64,000 nt of DNA, taken from Pseudocercospora fijiensis CIRAD86. Taxonomy: Eukaryota; Ascomycota; Dothideomycetes; Mycosphaerellales; Mycosphaerellaceae. Shown here one piece after another: positions 10,600-22,699 of the stretch. Every line of letters starts with the position of its first letter. The stretch's first letter is position 1. The notes beneath the pieces are model-generated. The model did no database searches, was not told the origin of the DNA, and was given only the letters and a program-made list of their open reading frames with translations. Made by a program: the position numbers and the translations under genes. The DNA lies in assembly GCF_000340215.1 (NCBI RefSeq), contig NW_006921538.1, forward strand, positions 3,450,372 to 3,514,371. Direction: 5' to 3'.

Positions 10600-13500
10600 T
10601 CCTTAATACCGAAAGCGCTTAAGCATTAATAGTAGTCTTCCGTACAAAAGTTATCGTTAACGGGTACCCGACGAGTATATTAATAGATTCCGGAGCGAGC
10701 GGGAACTTTGCCTCCGAATTATTCGTTAAAAGCCGAGGGATCGCAACCTAAAGCAGAAGAGAAGGAGCGTATAAACTTATAGCAGTAGATAGGTTACCGC
10801 TACCTAGTATAGAACGAGAAACGATACCGTTACTACTAGCTATCTAATAGCACTTCGAGGAGATTGTCTTAGATATTACTAATATAGCTAGTTATAACAT
10901 TATATTAGGCATACCTTAGTTAAGAAAGTATAACCTAGTCGTAGACTAGAGAAAAGGAGTACTTACATTTAAGGAATGCGACTATATAATCGGCATTTAA
11001 CCTATATAGCGGCAGCGTTCGTAGGCAGATGAGATTAATAAACGTAGGGCGACTCGTAAGACGTTTGCGTCGATAGGAATTACGGAGAACCGTATTCAAC
11101 CCGGATCGACACTACCGTTAGGTTAGGAGGGTTATAATAATAATTACGGGAAGGATAGAAGTTATACGCTATCGAAGAATAAAACTAGAATCTCGGACCT
11201 AGACATTCCTAAAGAGTATAGTAAGTAGAAGCGACTCTTTAAAGAGGAGAGAGGTAAGGTAGCCTTACCTAAACATCAACTATAGGATTATAAGATACAC
11301 TTACAGCCTAGGAAAGAGCCTCTATAGGGACCCTTATACGCAATGTCTAAGAAAGAGCTTAAAACCCTAGACAAGTAGCTAAAAGAGAAATTAGAAAAAG
11401 GCTAGATACGGAAGTCGATATCCTCGGCAGCCTTACTAGTAATGTTCGTTCCGAAAGCCGGATTAGACGAAGGACGGCTAGTAGTCGATTTTAGACGACT
11501 TAACGACATTACAATTAAGAATCGGTACCTACTACCGAACATCGAAGAAATGCAAGACCGATTAACTAGATTAGACTAGTATACGAAGATTAACCTACGC
11601 GATGCGTTTTACGCAATACGTATAGTAGCTAGATACGAATAGATAATAGTATTCCGAACAAGATATAGGCTTTACGAATTCTTAGTTATGCCTATAGGAC
11701 TTATAAATGCCCTAGCGTTATATTAAGACCTTGTAAACGAAGTCCTCCGAGACCTTCTAGACGTATACGTTATCGCATATATAGACGATATCTTAGTCTA
11801 TACTAAGGGAGCTCTCGCGGACTATATACGAATAGTGTAGGACGTCTTTAAACGATTTACCTAAGTAGGATTTAAGACTGCACCTAAGAAATGCGAATTC
11901 TATAAGAAGGAAGTCAAATTCCTAGGATTTATTATTAGCACTATAGGAATTAGGATCGATCTAGAAAAAACTAAGTCAATATAGGAATAGCTAACGCCTA
12001 TATGCGTTAAAGACGTGCAATCATTCCTAGGATTAGCTAACTATAATAGAAAATTCATCGAGGGCTACTCTAAGACAGCGGCACCCCTTACGGAGCTTAT
12101 AAAGAAAGACAAGAAATAGAACTAGAGTACGAAGGAAGACGAAGCGTTTAGGCAGCTAAAGAAGCAATGCGTTTCTACGCTAACGCTACGATTATTCGAT
12201 AGGAGTAAGGCGGTCTAGATAGAAACAGACGCGTCGGATAGGGCTATAGGAGCATACCTTATATAGGAGCATAACGGGAAGCGATACCCGGTAGCCTATT
12301 ACTCGAGAAAGATGTTACCCGCGGAACAGAACTACGATATCTATAATAAGGAGCTACTTGCAATAGTTGTATTACTACAATACTAGCGAGTATACGCGGA
12401 AGGAGTACCAAGTCTTACGATTCTTTCTAATTATAAGAATCTAACTTACTTCACTACGACTAAAGTACTAACCCGAAGATAGGCCCGCTAGTCGGAGCTA
12501 CTAGGACAGTACAAGTTCGAAATCCGCTATACCCTAGGACGCGAGAACGGACGAGCCGACGCACTAAGCCGCCGTAGCGACTATATAGAGGGTTACGAAC
12601 TAGTATAGCAGCAGATATTAAAAGCAAACTAAGACGGAAGCCTTAGTACTAATACAAAAGAATTCAACTATATTATACGAGTTCTTTAGGATATAGAAGA
12701 ACAGTTTCTAATCGAATATAGGAAATACTAAGTACCTAAGGAACGAGTTACGGAGTGTATACGACAACACTACGACGGACCAGAAAATAGACACCCTAGA
12801 GTTTCAAAAACAATAGAACTAGTTAAGCGAAGCTTCGGATTCCTATATATGCGACAACGAGTTCTAGAATATATTAAGAAATGTCTACAATATTAGCGTA
12901 ACAAGGCTAATAGATACGCTAGATATAGACATATCCAATTTAGGACGCTACTAGATAAACTATAGGACGAAGTTACAATAGACTTTATTACGAAACTACC
13001 GAAGTCTAAGGATCCGGTTATAGGATATAGCTACGATATAATACTTGTTATAGTCGATAGGCTTACGAAATATGCACACTTTATTCCTACTAACGAAGCA
13101 AGTACGGTAGAGCAACTCGGATACCTTGTACTAGATAGACTTGTACGATACTACGGATTTCCAAAGACCTATATTACGGATAGAGACAAGCTCTTTACCT
13201 CAAACTACTAGAAGACGCTTATAGCGACACTTAGAATTAAGTACAAGCTATTAACGGCATACTATCTATAGATAGACGGCTAAACGGAAGTTAAGAATCA
13301 GGCCTTAGAGGTATACTTACGGCACTACGTTAATTACGCATAAAACAATTAGGTATCGCTATTACCTATAGCACAACTTGCACTAAACAACTAACAATCT
13401 GAGACTACGAAAGAGATACTATTCTTCGCTAATTTTAGGAAACATCTATAGCTGTTCGGGGAACAGTATTTATAGCATCTATACGCGGATAAAGCGATAG

Positions 13501-14010
13501 TCGCTTTAGAAGACTTAAAGCAGGTATATAAAGAATTGTAAAGGGCAATTGCCGAGTCTTAAGAAAAGATTACGGGACTATATAATGCTAAACGAAAAAT
13601 AGCACCTTAGCTAAAAAAGGGGGATAAGGTCTACCTCCTAACAAAGAATCTAAAAACCCGGAGATCGACTAAGAAACTAGACTACGTTAAAGTCGGGCCA
13701 TTTTTGATTAATAAGCCTAAAGGACTAGTTAATTACCGACTCAAACTACCGGACGACGCGAAAATCCACCTAGTATTCTATATTTCTACACTAGAACCTG
13801 TAGACGCCGAAACACCGTATTAAGAAACATTTCACTTCTAACCTAAGGAAGAAAATGAGTTTGAAGTCGAGGAAATCCTAGATTAGCAAGGTTAGAAATA
13901 CCTTATTAAATGGAAAGGATACCTACATTTAGAAAACACCTAGGAAATAAAAGAAAACCTGCAGAACTGTTAGTAGATAATTAAAAAATATCAAAACCGG
14001 ACAAAAAAGA
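10600..14010 (+). pseudogene. Gypsy-1 pol remnant (protease, RT, RNase H, integrase, chromodomain)
   Basis: The protease has LIDSGAS (about 10685). RT starts near GPLYAMSKKELKTL (about 11325), with FVPKAG, VDFRRLNDITIKNRYLLP and the catalytic YIDDILVY (11778 on), intact. RNase H has IETDASDRAIGAYL (about 12220). The integrase has a RYRHIQ...VTIDFITKLP block (about 12920-13005), YDIILVIVDRLTKYAHFIP and FPKTYITDRDKLF. The C-terminus has a chromodomain, YLIKWKGYLHLENT*E (about 13900), which in such elements guides insertion to marked chromatin. Stops are almost all TAG. Confidence 0.92.
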
Positions 14011-14868
14011 AATAACTAGTATAGGAATTAAACCTACGACCTCTTAGACCCTATCGATTATAGCGCCTTAGAGTTCTTAACGACCTAGGGTAGTGTAGCT
14101 CGAGGAGCGGGGACTCTAATAGCGTACCTAGTAACTATGTCTTTTATAGCTAAGAATTATACTACTAGACTAACTAGCTAGAAGATAAAATAGATAGGAA
14201 ACATTGAAAATATATACCTTTAGGACACTAGATTCTCGGCACTCCTACTAGGGATTTTAGAGACAGGCTAGGATATCCTATCTAGACGACTCTAGTTATA
14301 AGGCGACATCTATAATCGGCTATCTAGGGGAAACGGCTCGTTAGTAGGTAACGAGAATATTATCGGCTCTATAGGCGAAGAGCCTAGCTCTCTTTCGAGC
14401 TCCTCCGCCTATTAAATAGAGGCTTCCTCTACCTTAAGAGCTTGTATCTCCCGATCCTCCTTTATACGCAGCGACTTACGTAAGCGACGGACCTTTACGC
14501 GATGCTCGAAAAGCTTCTACGTAAGGAGGTCCTCCTCCTCTTCGGCCGCTTCGAGATCTTTAGCTATCTTTAGGCGCGCCTTCCGAATTTTTTTATGCTC
14601 TATACGAGTAACTTGTATATTATAGGACTAGCCGTATAGGGCGTACTCGGAGCAGCGACCGGAACGAAGATCGACTTTGTAGGGTTTACCGGCCTATTCG
14701 TAATAAAAGTAGCGGATCGGCATTTCGAGGCAGTCGGCGAGGATATTATTTGCGATATTTTCCTTACGCTAGCGAGAAGACAAATCCTTAGATGACTTTA
14801 GTATAATAAAGAAGTTGGAATTAGAAAGTCCCGGAATAAGGGACTATTCCGCTTAAGGAGGGGGATAG
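14011..14868 (+). other. Gypsy-1 3' region between pol and 3' LTR
   Basis: About 850 bp after the chromodomain with no frame I can follow. It ends in the polypurine tract at about 14855-14868. Confidence 0.5.
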
Positions 14869-15214
14869 TGTTACGGATCTAATTGGTTAGAGTCCTTATA
14901 TAATCTTAGAGCGACGCTAAGACTAGTAGGCTAAGCTGTCGCTCTATCTTACTAGGAGCGATAGGAGCGGTCGAGAGCGATAGCGTCGCTTACGTCGCTT
15001 ACGACTATAGACAAGATATCTCCTTTGTATTTAGGAACGCCGGAATGCCCTTATAGCTCGAGGCGTTCAACTTATGTTACCTACTTACTAATTAGAATTA
15101 CCTTTGTACTAATTATTCTGTCTCTGCCTCCCGCTTATATTAGCCTCTCTAAAGAAGCCTCGGCTTGCACGTAATAAGAAGTCACTTAACGATCTGTCGC
15201 GAGTAACCGTAACA
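14869..15214 (+). repeat. Gypsy-1 3' LTR
   Basis: 346 bp, the same length as the 5' copy. It retains TG or CA at several sites where the 5' copy has TA, and the reverse at others, so each LTR was hit independently. Confidence 0.95.
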
Positions 15215-16299
15215 TATCTCTATATATAATAAACTATAAAGTAATATATATCTATAAGAATTAAGGGCCTTCGACTAATTACAATACGAGCGCGTCTTCC
15301 CTGCTATAACAGGTAGACGTACGAGGTATTGTAGCCCTACCTCCGTTCTAAGTAATGTCGTACCGAGTTCTTTGCGTCTACTCCTAAAAGACCTAGCAAT
15401 GTCCGCTTCCGAGGGTTTGTCCGCTTCCGAGGGTTACTATTCTTGTTATTACGAGGACTATTATTTACTATCGTGGTTTTACTAGCCCTAATTAGTCAGG
15501 TTTAGCAGCCTTTAAGTGTTAACTAATCATATCTTTTCAAAAAACTTAGTTCTTCTAGTTTCTATAGGTGAAGGCTATTATAAGTATAGTAGTAGAGGTT
15601 CGCCTCGCTTAAAGGGTTAGATAGATCGAGGAGTAACCTATTGTCCGCAAGATCGACCCCGGCTAGCTTAGCTCTATAGTTTTGCCCTTAGTTAGTTAGT
15701 CTATTAAGCCACTTAATCCTTTTAAGCCTTAATATTTTGACTTAGCCTCAAAGTTTTGATTAAAGTTTTAATTAAAGGTGCCTTAGGCTCGTAGTGTAGG
15801 TAAGGTTGTGTCTATAGGCGTAGCGATAATAGCAAGTAATGTTAACAATAGCGGCGCTAGTCGTCTTAGCGCTAACTTTACCTTCTTTCAATTTCCTTCT
15901 TTAACTAATAACAACTCGGCAATACCGTTACTAATATAGCGGTATCCTTCCTTTCTTAAACAGTATACACTCCGTAACACTGTTACTAATATAGCCGCGT
16001 CGGCCGCGCCGTCCTCGCCGATTGTCTAGGCCGCGAGGCCTCGATAGAATAAGGGAATAAGAGGGGGACCTATAGGGCGCGTTAGTAAAGAGGTAGAGTT
16101 CTTAAAAGAGTAGGCAATTAGTTTACGCGTCGTAGCGCGCCTAGTATAGTCTTATTATCCTTTGTTACTAACAACTGCTCGCCTCTAATTAGTTAGCTAA
16201 TAGCACCCCGGGGGTAGCATTATTCCTAGGCCCTAATAGTAACATTATAGCCTCTTAGCCTTCTTCTTGTCCTTTATACTAGTCTAATACTCGTCTAAC

Positions 16300-19200
16300 A
16301 ACTCAGTTATATCCTTAAAAGAGTCTTCAGCCTCCTATAAGTCCTATTCTAGTAAATAGCCTTACTATCTTAGGAGGTACTCCTTCTTGCCTTATCTAGT
16401 CCGATGCTTTAGTATGCGCTCTATAGACTATAGTTCTTCACTATTAGCTAAGACTTCTTCTAACTTAGCAGGCGCTTCATCGCCTTCGCGCTAGTAGTAT
16501 AGTTTAAGGAGGGATATATAGAAGGTATTATAGATGGTGTAATAAGGTAGAAGCTACAACTAATAGGCCTGTATGCCCTTAGCCTCTCGAATGCGGAATA
16601 GGCTAATGTATCTTAGTGCGAGCTTAGGCCTTGTTTTGCTATTAGGTAATAGGTATTTGCGGATACGGAGGTTTTTCGTACTAAGTATAACTATATCGCC
16701 TTGTTTGAAGGTTATCGGTATATAGCGCTTATCGTAGTAGACCTTTTAATACTCTTAAGCCTTTGTCAGCTTCTTAGCTATCTTAGCATAGATTTCTCGT
16801 ATCTTCTAGACACGTTCTATCGCCGCTAGTGTCTCTAGTACTTAACGCGCTTCCCTTTCCTTACGCTCGGCCTCGAGCGATAGTAGGTCTTGTAGTATAG
16901 CAGCGTTCTAGCCTATTATAGCTATGTATAGTAACACCTTAGTCGATAAGTGGACACTATTATTGTATACGAATTTAGCTAGTTATAGGAGGTTAACCTA
17001 GTCGTTAGGGTTCTCGTTAATGTAACTACGTAGGTACTGCTATAGGGTAGCATTCTGCCTCTCTGTTTAACCGTTAGTCTATAGATAGAAGGCTATTAAT
17101 AGCCGATGCTTTAGTCTTAGCTGTAAGCAAATCTCGCTCTAATAGTAAGATGTAAATGTCGAGCCCCTATCGGAGACTATCCCCTTAGGGGTTCCCTAAT
17201 AGGTATAGAAGATGTTACTCTATAGCGCCTCTACTATATTAATAGTAGTCTAGTCTTTCCGCGCTAGGATGTATCGAGCGCCTTTAGTAAATCGATCTAC
17301 TATAATAAGGATAGTATTATATACGTCCTTGCTGCCCCTGCGCCTAGTAGGTAGAAGGCCTATAATAAAGTCTATTATTAGCTTAGTAAATGGCTTCTTT
17401 AGAACAGGGAGCGAAGATAACTCGCCGAATAGCAAGTGCTTCGGTGCTTTAACTCGCTAGTATACTACATAGGTCTGTATATACTCCTTTATATGCCGTT
17501 TACTATTTAGCTAGTAGTATGTGCGCGATAGTAGCTCGTGCGACCTCTCTATGCTATAGTAACTAGCGAGCTTACTATTATAGTGCCTCTTTAAAAGCTC
17601 TTGTCTAATCGATTGTTTAGCGGGGACATAGTATCTGCCCTTAAACTTTAAGTAACCTTTGTCGTCGATCGACTAATTACTCTTACTAGATCGAGTCGTT
17701 CGCCTACTTACAAGCCTATTAATACGCTCGATAGCAAAGGCGTCCCTCTGCTAAGCACGTAACAGCTTATCTATAAACGATTAACTATCCCTATTTATAA
17801 GGTTATTTAATAGCACCCTCGCTATTAAACGAGGTACGCATTATATGTATCTAATAGTACTAGTAGCCGGAACTACTACAACCTCTTCTATAGTACTGTC
17901 GCTATAGATAGCAATATCTTTAATCGAGTTATCGTAGCTCGAGCGATCTACGTCCTTCTTAACGTACACTAGAAGAACGACAACTCCGCTATAGTATTTG
18001 TTGCCGCCGCGGGGTCCGGAAGTCCGCTTATCCTACGCTTGCTTATTAACAATACGGGCTATAGTAATCTTATGCTACAGGGTTAGAAACAAAGAATTAA
18101 TGTGTTAGGTCTCGCTGTCGTAATTAGGTCGCCTCGATAGGCTATTAGCAGGGTTGCTTACGCCTAGCCGATATAATATATTAAAATCAAACCTAGCGAG
18201 GTAGACGGCCTATCTAGCCTATCGACCTATAACCCTAGTAACCTTAGTGATGCTACGGAGGTTGTTATAGTCTGTATAGACCTAAATAGTGTGCTATACA
18301 CTATCGAGATAGTGCCTCTAATACTTAAAGGCCTCGACAATAGCTAGGAGCTCTTGCTCGTAGGTCTCGTAGCGACGCTCTATATCGATTATCTTTCGTA
18401 AAAAGAAGGCAATTAGGTGCTAGTAATAGTCCTCATCTGATTGCTATAACATAATAGCCGATATAGCGAACTATAAAGCGTTAGTCTTAATACGGATCTG
18501 CTTGCTTAGTACAAAATAGTATAGTAAGGGGACTTTAGTAAATCGCTTCTTTAGACCGTCAAAAGCGGCTTGTGTCTTGTTAGTCTATTTGAATTCTCTA
18601 GACGGGTTAGCCTTGGTTTTAGTAAGCTTAGTTAGGGGCATTACATGCCGTGAATAGCCCTTAATAAAGCGGCGGTAGAAATTAGCGAAGCCGAGGAACG
18701 ATTAAAGCTCCTTAATAGACGTAGGAACAGGCTATTTAGTAATTGTTTTGATCCGATTAGGATTAGCCTTAACACCCTCGGTTAATACGAGGAAGCTAAG
18801 GAATAACACCTCTTTAGCAGCAAAGGTGCATTTAGAAGGTTTGCAATATAGTCTATAGGCTTGTAGGCGGTCGAGGACCTTACGTACTACGGCCTAGTGT
18901 TCTGCAATATTAGGTAAATGTGTATAGACTAGGATGTTATCTAGGTAAACTATACAGAGATAGTCTAATAGGCCCGAAAGGGCCCGATTAATACAGGACT
19001 AGAATGTAGTAGGGGCATTAGCTAGCCTAAATAGTATAACTAAGTACTCGAAATAGCTATAACGAGTGCGAAAGGCTGTCTTCTACTTATCGCCCTTGCG
19101 AATACAGATACGATAGTACGCATCCTTAATGTCTAGTATAGTATAGAAGTAGGCCCTAGAAAGGCGATCGAGGGTCTTATTAATAAGCGGAAGTAGATAG

Positions 19201-20015
19201 CGGTCTTTAATAGTAACAGCATTAAGTCTACGGTAATTAACGCATAACCGCAGGCTACTATCCTTCTTTAGAACAAACAGGATTGGTACACTAGCAGGGC
19301 TGTTACTATATCGAATGCGACTATTAGCTAGGTTTTCCTCTAGATACTTACGCAACATAGCAAGCTCTCGTTTACTAAGGTTGTAGAGGGGACCAAAAGG
19401 AACCTCTTTGCCCTCTATAATATTAATCTTATAATCCGTCTCTTTAAACATAGGCAATGTCGATGCTAAGTAGTGTTTGAACACATTAATGTAGGTCTCT
19501 CGAATAGGCTCTAGTATACGAGTAAGCTAATTAGGGTCTATGCTATTAGGGGGCATAGGCTTATCGTTATTACTACCGAGCAGGTCGGCAGTTAGATTAG
19601 CTAAGGCGGAGGCTAGTGTTAGGTTGCTAATAAACAGGACCCTAATATTATTAGGACACTCGCTAATATCGATGTGTTTAATGTCCTCTCTCCTAGCGAT
19701 TCTAAATCGCTATTGTTGACTACCTAAGTCTATAACTATAGCATAGTGTTTGAGAACAGGGTTGCTAATAACAATAGTAGCTCCCCTATGTAGGTTGTCT
19801 ATATCTACTACGTAGGCAGTGAAGTCTAGTAGGCGTTTATTTCCGAGGTCGTCCTTTAGAGCTATAGGGACATAGTAGGCCCTATAGGTTAAGTGCCGAG
19901 CGTCATTAAACCAAGCAAGGGTTAGTAGGTCAGTCCTAGGCAGTTGTCGAAGGTCTAATTGCTTAGCTAGGCGATAGCTAATAAGGGCACTAACTGAATT
20001 TCCTAGATCTAGCAT
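16300..20015 (-). pseudogene. Element A pol remnant (protease, RT, integrase)
   Basis: On the minus strand the protease starts LDLGNSVSALISYRL (about 20010). RT follows, with an open stretch 19484-19083 that includes VPILFVLKKDSS, NYRRLNAVTIKDRYLLPLI and YFYTILDIKDAYYR. The catalytic YxDD is YLDNILVY, with the second Asp changed to Asn. The integrase includes KPFTKLIIDFIIGLLP and TILIIVDRFTKGARYI (about 17400-17300). It is close to element B pol, and the residue differences I saw are explained by transitions. Confidence 0.88.
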
Positions 20016-20159
20016 AACCTTAGTTTAATAGCTAGTGCCCTTCGTATCCTATATAAGGTAGGAGCGTGTTATAGCTAGTATAATGTCGATAGTCTTACGC
20101 CGCACAAGGCTAACAGTTAGTGCGGCGCTTATTCTTTTTTCGAAGATTGGCCTATAGGG

Positions 20160-21500
20160 GTAGCGTTAGCCGCTAAGAGGTGCTTTCGGTGTTTAGCGGA
20201 AGCACGGTCAATTCGGGCCTAATCCTTAGGTTTGTCGTATTGGCCTAGTAGATAGCTAGTGCTATTACAATTAAAGTACTTTAATCCGGTTAGTAGACTG
20301 CCGTAGCTGTTGTTGCTATTATTAGCCGAGCGGTTAGTATTATAGGGATACGAGCCCCTTCTACGGCCCCTATCGCGGCCTCCTCTATATAGCCGTCGGC
20401 TACGGCCTCTTCTACGGTCGTTACTGTTCCTATTGTTAGCATTGTTGTTATAGTAGGAACCTTGGTTTCCTCCGCGGCTACTACGGTTGCTACGGTTAGT
20501 ACTAGTTAGTCGGATCCTCGATTCTAGTCGTTATTAGAGCTAAACAGCCCGTTCGGCTGTCTCTACTTCGACTATGAATTGAATACGTATTAGATTAGCT
20601 TATTCAAACACACGGCGACGGTCTAATTCGAGGATAAGCTCCTATCTGAGTTTTAGGCGTATCTCGGAGATCTATATAGAATTAGTCTTAGGCGGAAGGT
20701 CGTCTTTAAGGGTTTTTAAATAGGCCTCGAATAAGCGAGCCGATTAATTAGTCTTCTGTTTAGCTCGAAGATATAGGTCCTAAGCATGTTGTTGCCTTAG
20801 TATAGGGTTTCTAAGGGTATCTAGCATAATAGTTTTGTAGGTCTGCTACTAAACAGCGGTTTAATTATCGAGGGAATCGAAATAGTTATCCTAGGTACGC
20901 TTTAGGTCGCTATTAATGTACTGTATAGCGTAGACAACCAATAAATAGTCGTCTAGAAGAGCCCTTAGTACGTTTCGCTAGTTAAGCTTATAGTCGCGAA
21001 TATAGTCGTTATATTGCTTCCGACTAGAGCTATTAAATACGGTATAGTCCTTGAGTTTAGCATCCTTCTTCTAGACTAATAATAAGGAAGGTCCTACTAT
21101 TAGTTTAGCAGTAGTTGTTAGGGCTTCCTAAAGGCGACGGAGCTCGAGAAGGTTATCTCTTAGCTGTTATTCTTAACGTAGGGCAGTAAGCCTGTTTTAA
21201 GTAGCTTCTTAAAGTCTCCCTAATAGTTGAGGGCTAAAGGCTAGTTAGCTATATCGTCGATTAACAATGTTATTAAGAATGTCGCTAACAGGCAATTCCG
21301 GATTATTACCTAGAATTACAGGTTCTTCTTTAGCAGGTTCTCCGGTAGGCTCCTTAGTAGGAGGCACTTTAGTAGGTGCTCTAGTAGGCACTTTAGTAGG
21401 CACTATGCTACTAGCGTTGTCGTTGCTAGCGCTGCTAGCGGCAGCACGGTTGTTATTGCTTCGTAATAAGCCGGCTATTGTAATAGGGGGTAACACTAAT
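20160..21500 (-). pseudogene. Element A gag remnant
   Basis: The minus strand encodes a Pro/Thr-rich start (VPTKVPTRAPTKVPPTKEP, 21496-21245), then a degraded helical region and an Asn/Arg-rich basic segment near the C-terminus. It matches element B gag on the plus strand. At 20165-20172 it keeps, in single copy, the site that carries the hAT insertion in element B. Confidence 0.8.
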
Positions 21501-21751
21501 AATGTATTGTTAGCCCCTAAGATGCGGATATAGCGGAATTAGTAGATATTAGTCTAGTACGATTAACTTAGTGTAATAGGCCGTATAGAAGGCCTTGCTT
21601 AATAATTGGTACGGTTGTTTCGATAGAAAAGTACGTATAGGTCCCGTTCTTCGGGCGTAATATAGTTAGATTAGTCTTGTTCGTAGCTACACCGCTAAAA
21701 GCTTAAAATAAGGACTATCTAGCTGCTACCCTTAAAGGGTAGATCGAATAC

Positions 21752-21951
21752 TGTATAAGAAGGGTTATATTAGCAGGTAGATAGGGTAGTAGTAGGTAGA
21801 AGTAGTATTCGATAAGGAGCTAGGAGGAGAGGGAGGAAGGTAGGCAAGTTAGCCTATTGCTAAGCGCTAAGCCCTACCTAAGGCATCAAGACCCTAGCTT
21901 CACTCGAGCCCGGTTATATACTAATTACGTATAACCTCTTTAGTCCTAACA
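21752..21951 (-). repeat. Element A 5' LTR
   Basis: 200 bp, TG...CA ended on both strands (tgtataagaagg ... tcctaaca on plus). It is homologous to the LTRs of element B at 34612 and 51194, which read in the opposite orientation. Confidence 0.9.
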
Positions 21952-22003
21952 TTCTTAGCCTTAACGTAAAACATAGTAGGTAGTTATCGAGAACGACGAG
22001 AAG
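21952..22003. other. Spacer between elements A and C
   Basis: 52 bp, ending in the agaag target duplication of element C (21999-22003). It is part of the original locus that continues at 34536. Confidence 0.7.
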
Positions 22004-22191
22004 TGTTACGATATAACACTATTGCATGTACGATAGCAGGCAGCGGTTACTATCGACCGCTGCGGTCGCTATTGCTACTAATAGTAGGACTATTATATAG
22101 ATAGCTTGCCTCGCGGCACCTTAGAGAAGGCATTAACTTTTGTACCGCACAACCGTTACGATACCTTCGTACTATAACCGTATACCTAGCA
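22004..22191 (+). repeat. Element C 5' LTR
   Basis: 188 bp, TGTTACGA...CCTAGCA, with an intact TG start. Confidence 0.93.
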
Positions 22192-22699
22192 ACTTAGTAG
22201 CTTCGCTTAATACTTAGTTAGCTTCTATACTAACTACTAGTCCTCTACCCGAATCGACCCCGGTCGTTACGGCTACGACGAGAATCGACGCGATTAGCTA
22301 CGGGTCCTACCGATCTTCCGCCGATTACTACGATTTAACTCCTACCCGTTACGACGGTACCTATTCGATTTACTACCCTTCTGCACTATACCCTACCGAC
22401 GCGCGAGCGCCTTATCGGCGATCCTGTTAGTACCCCGAGGAGACAGTAGTAGTAGTTTCTACCTTTAGTAGCAATTGCCTACTATACCTAGGTCTAGGGG
22501 TAGCCGCTTTCCCTAGAGGGACCTGCCCGATAAGCTACGCTCCTCTACCTTTAGTCGGTTCTCTATTGTTGTCCTCCGTTTAGAGACTATCTCGCCTCTA
22601 CCCTCTTACTAATAGTTTACCCGCTTGCCGTAGCTCCTTCGGACTCGCTTCTAACTCCGGTAGAAGCCTCGAAATCAGCTAAGCTAGCGGTTTAACCGC

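Larger units (their letters stand above)
8317..15214 (+). mobile_element. Gypsy-1: RIP-damaged chromodomain-type Ty3/Gypsy retrotransposon nested in element A
   Basis: 346-bp LTRs (TGTTACGG...CCGTAACA) lie at both ends, and tatct target duplications at 8312-8316 and 15215-15219. Element B, which lacks this insertion, shows the single-copy empty site near 51000. Inside, in order on the plus strand: Gag with zinc knuckle, an acidic region, protease, RT, RNase H, integrase and chromodomain. Every frame has many TAG codons at expected Gln/Trp positions. A polypurine tract (aaggaggggga) precedes the 3' LTR. Confidence 0.96.
7927..21951 (-). mobile_element. Element A: RIP-damaged Ty3/Gypsy LTR retrotransposon, split by Gypsy-1
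   Basis: Two 200-bp direct LTRs (7927-8126 and 21752-21951) flank Gag, protease, RT and integrase remnants that read on the minus strand. Removing Gypsy-1 (8317-15219) leaves about 7.1 kb, the same size and gene order as element B on the plus strand. A polypurine tract (aagggaagcg on the minus strand) abuts the 3' LTR at 8127-8136. Frames are broken mainly by TAG. The terminal TG/CA is mutated on the left LTR. The target duplication is ambiguous, but cattct occurs at both junctions. Confidence 0.93.
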
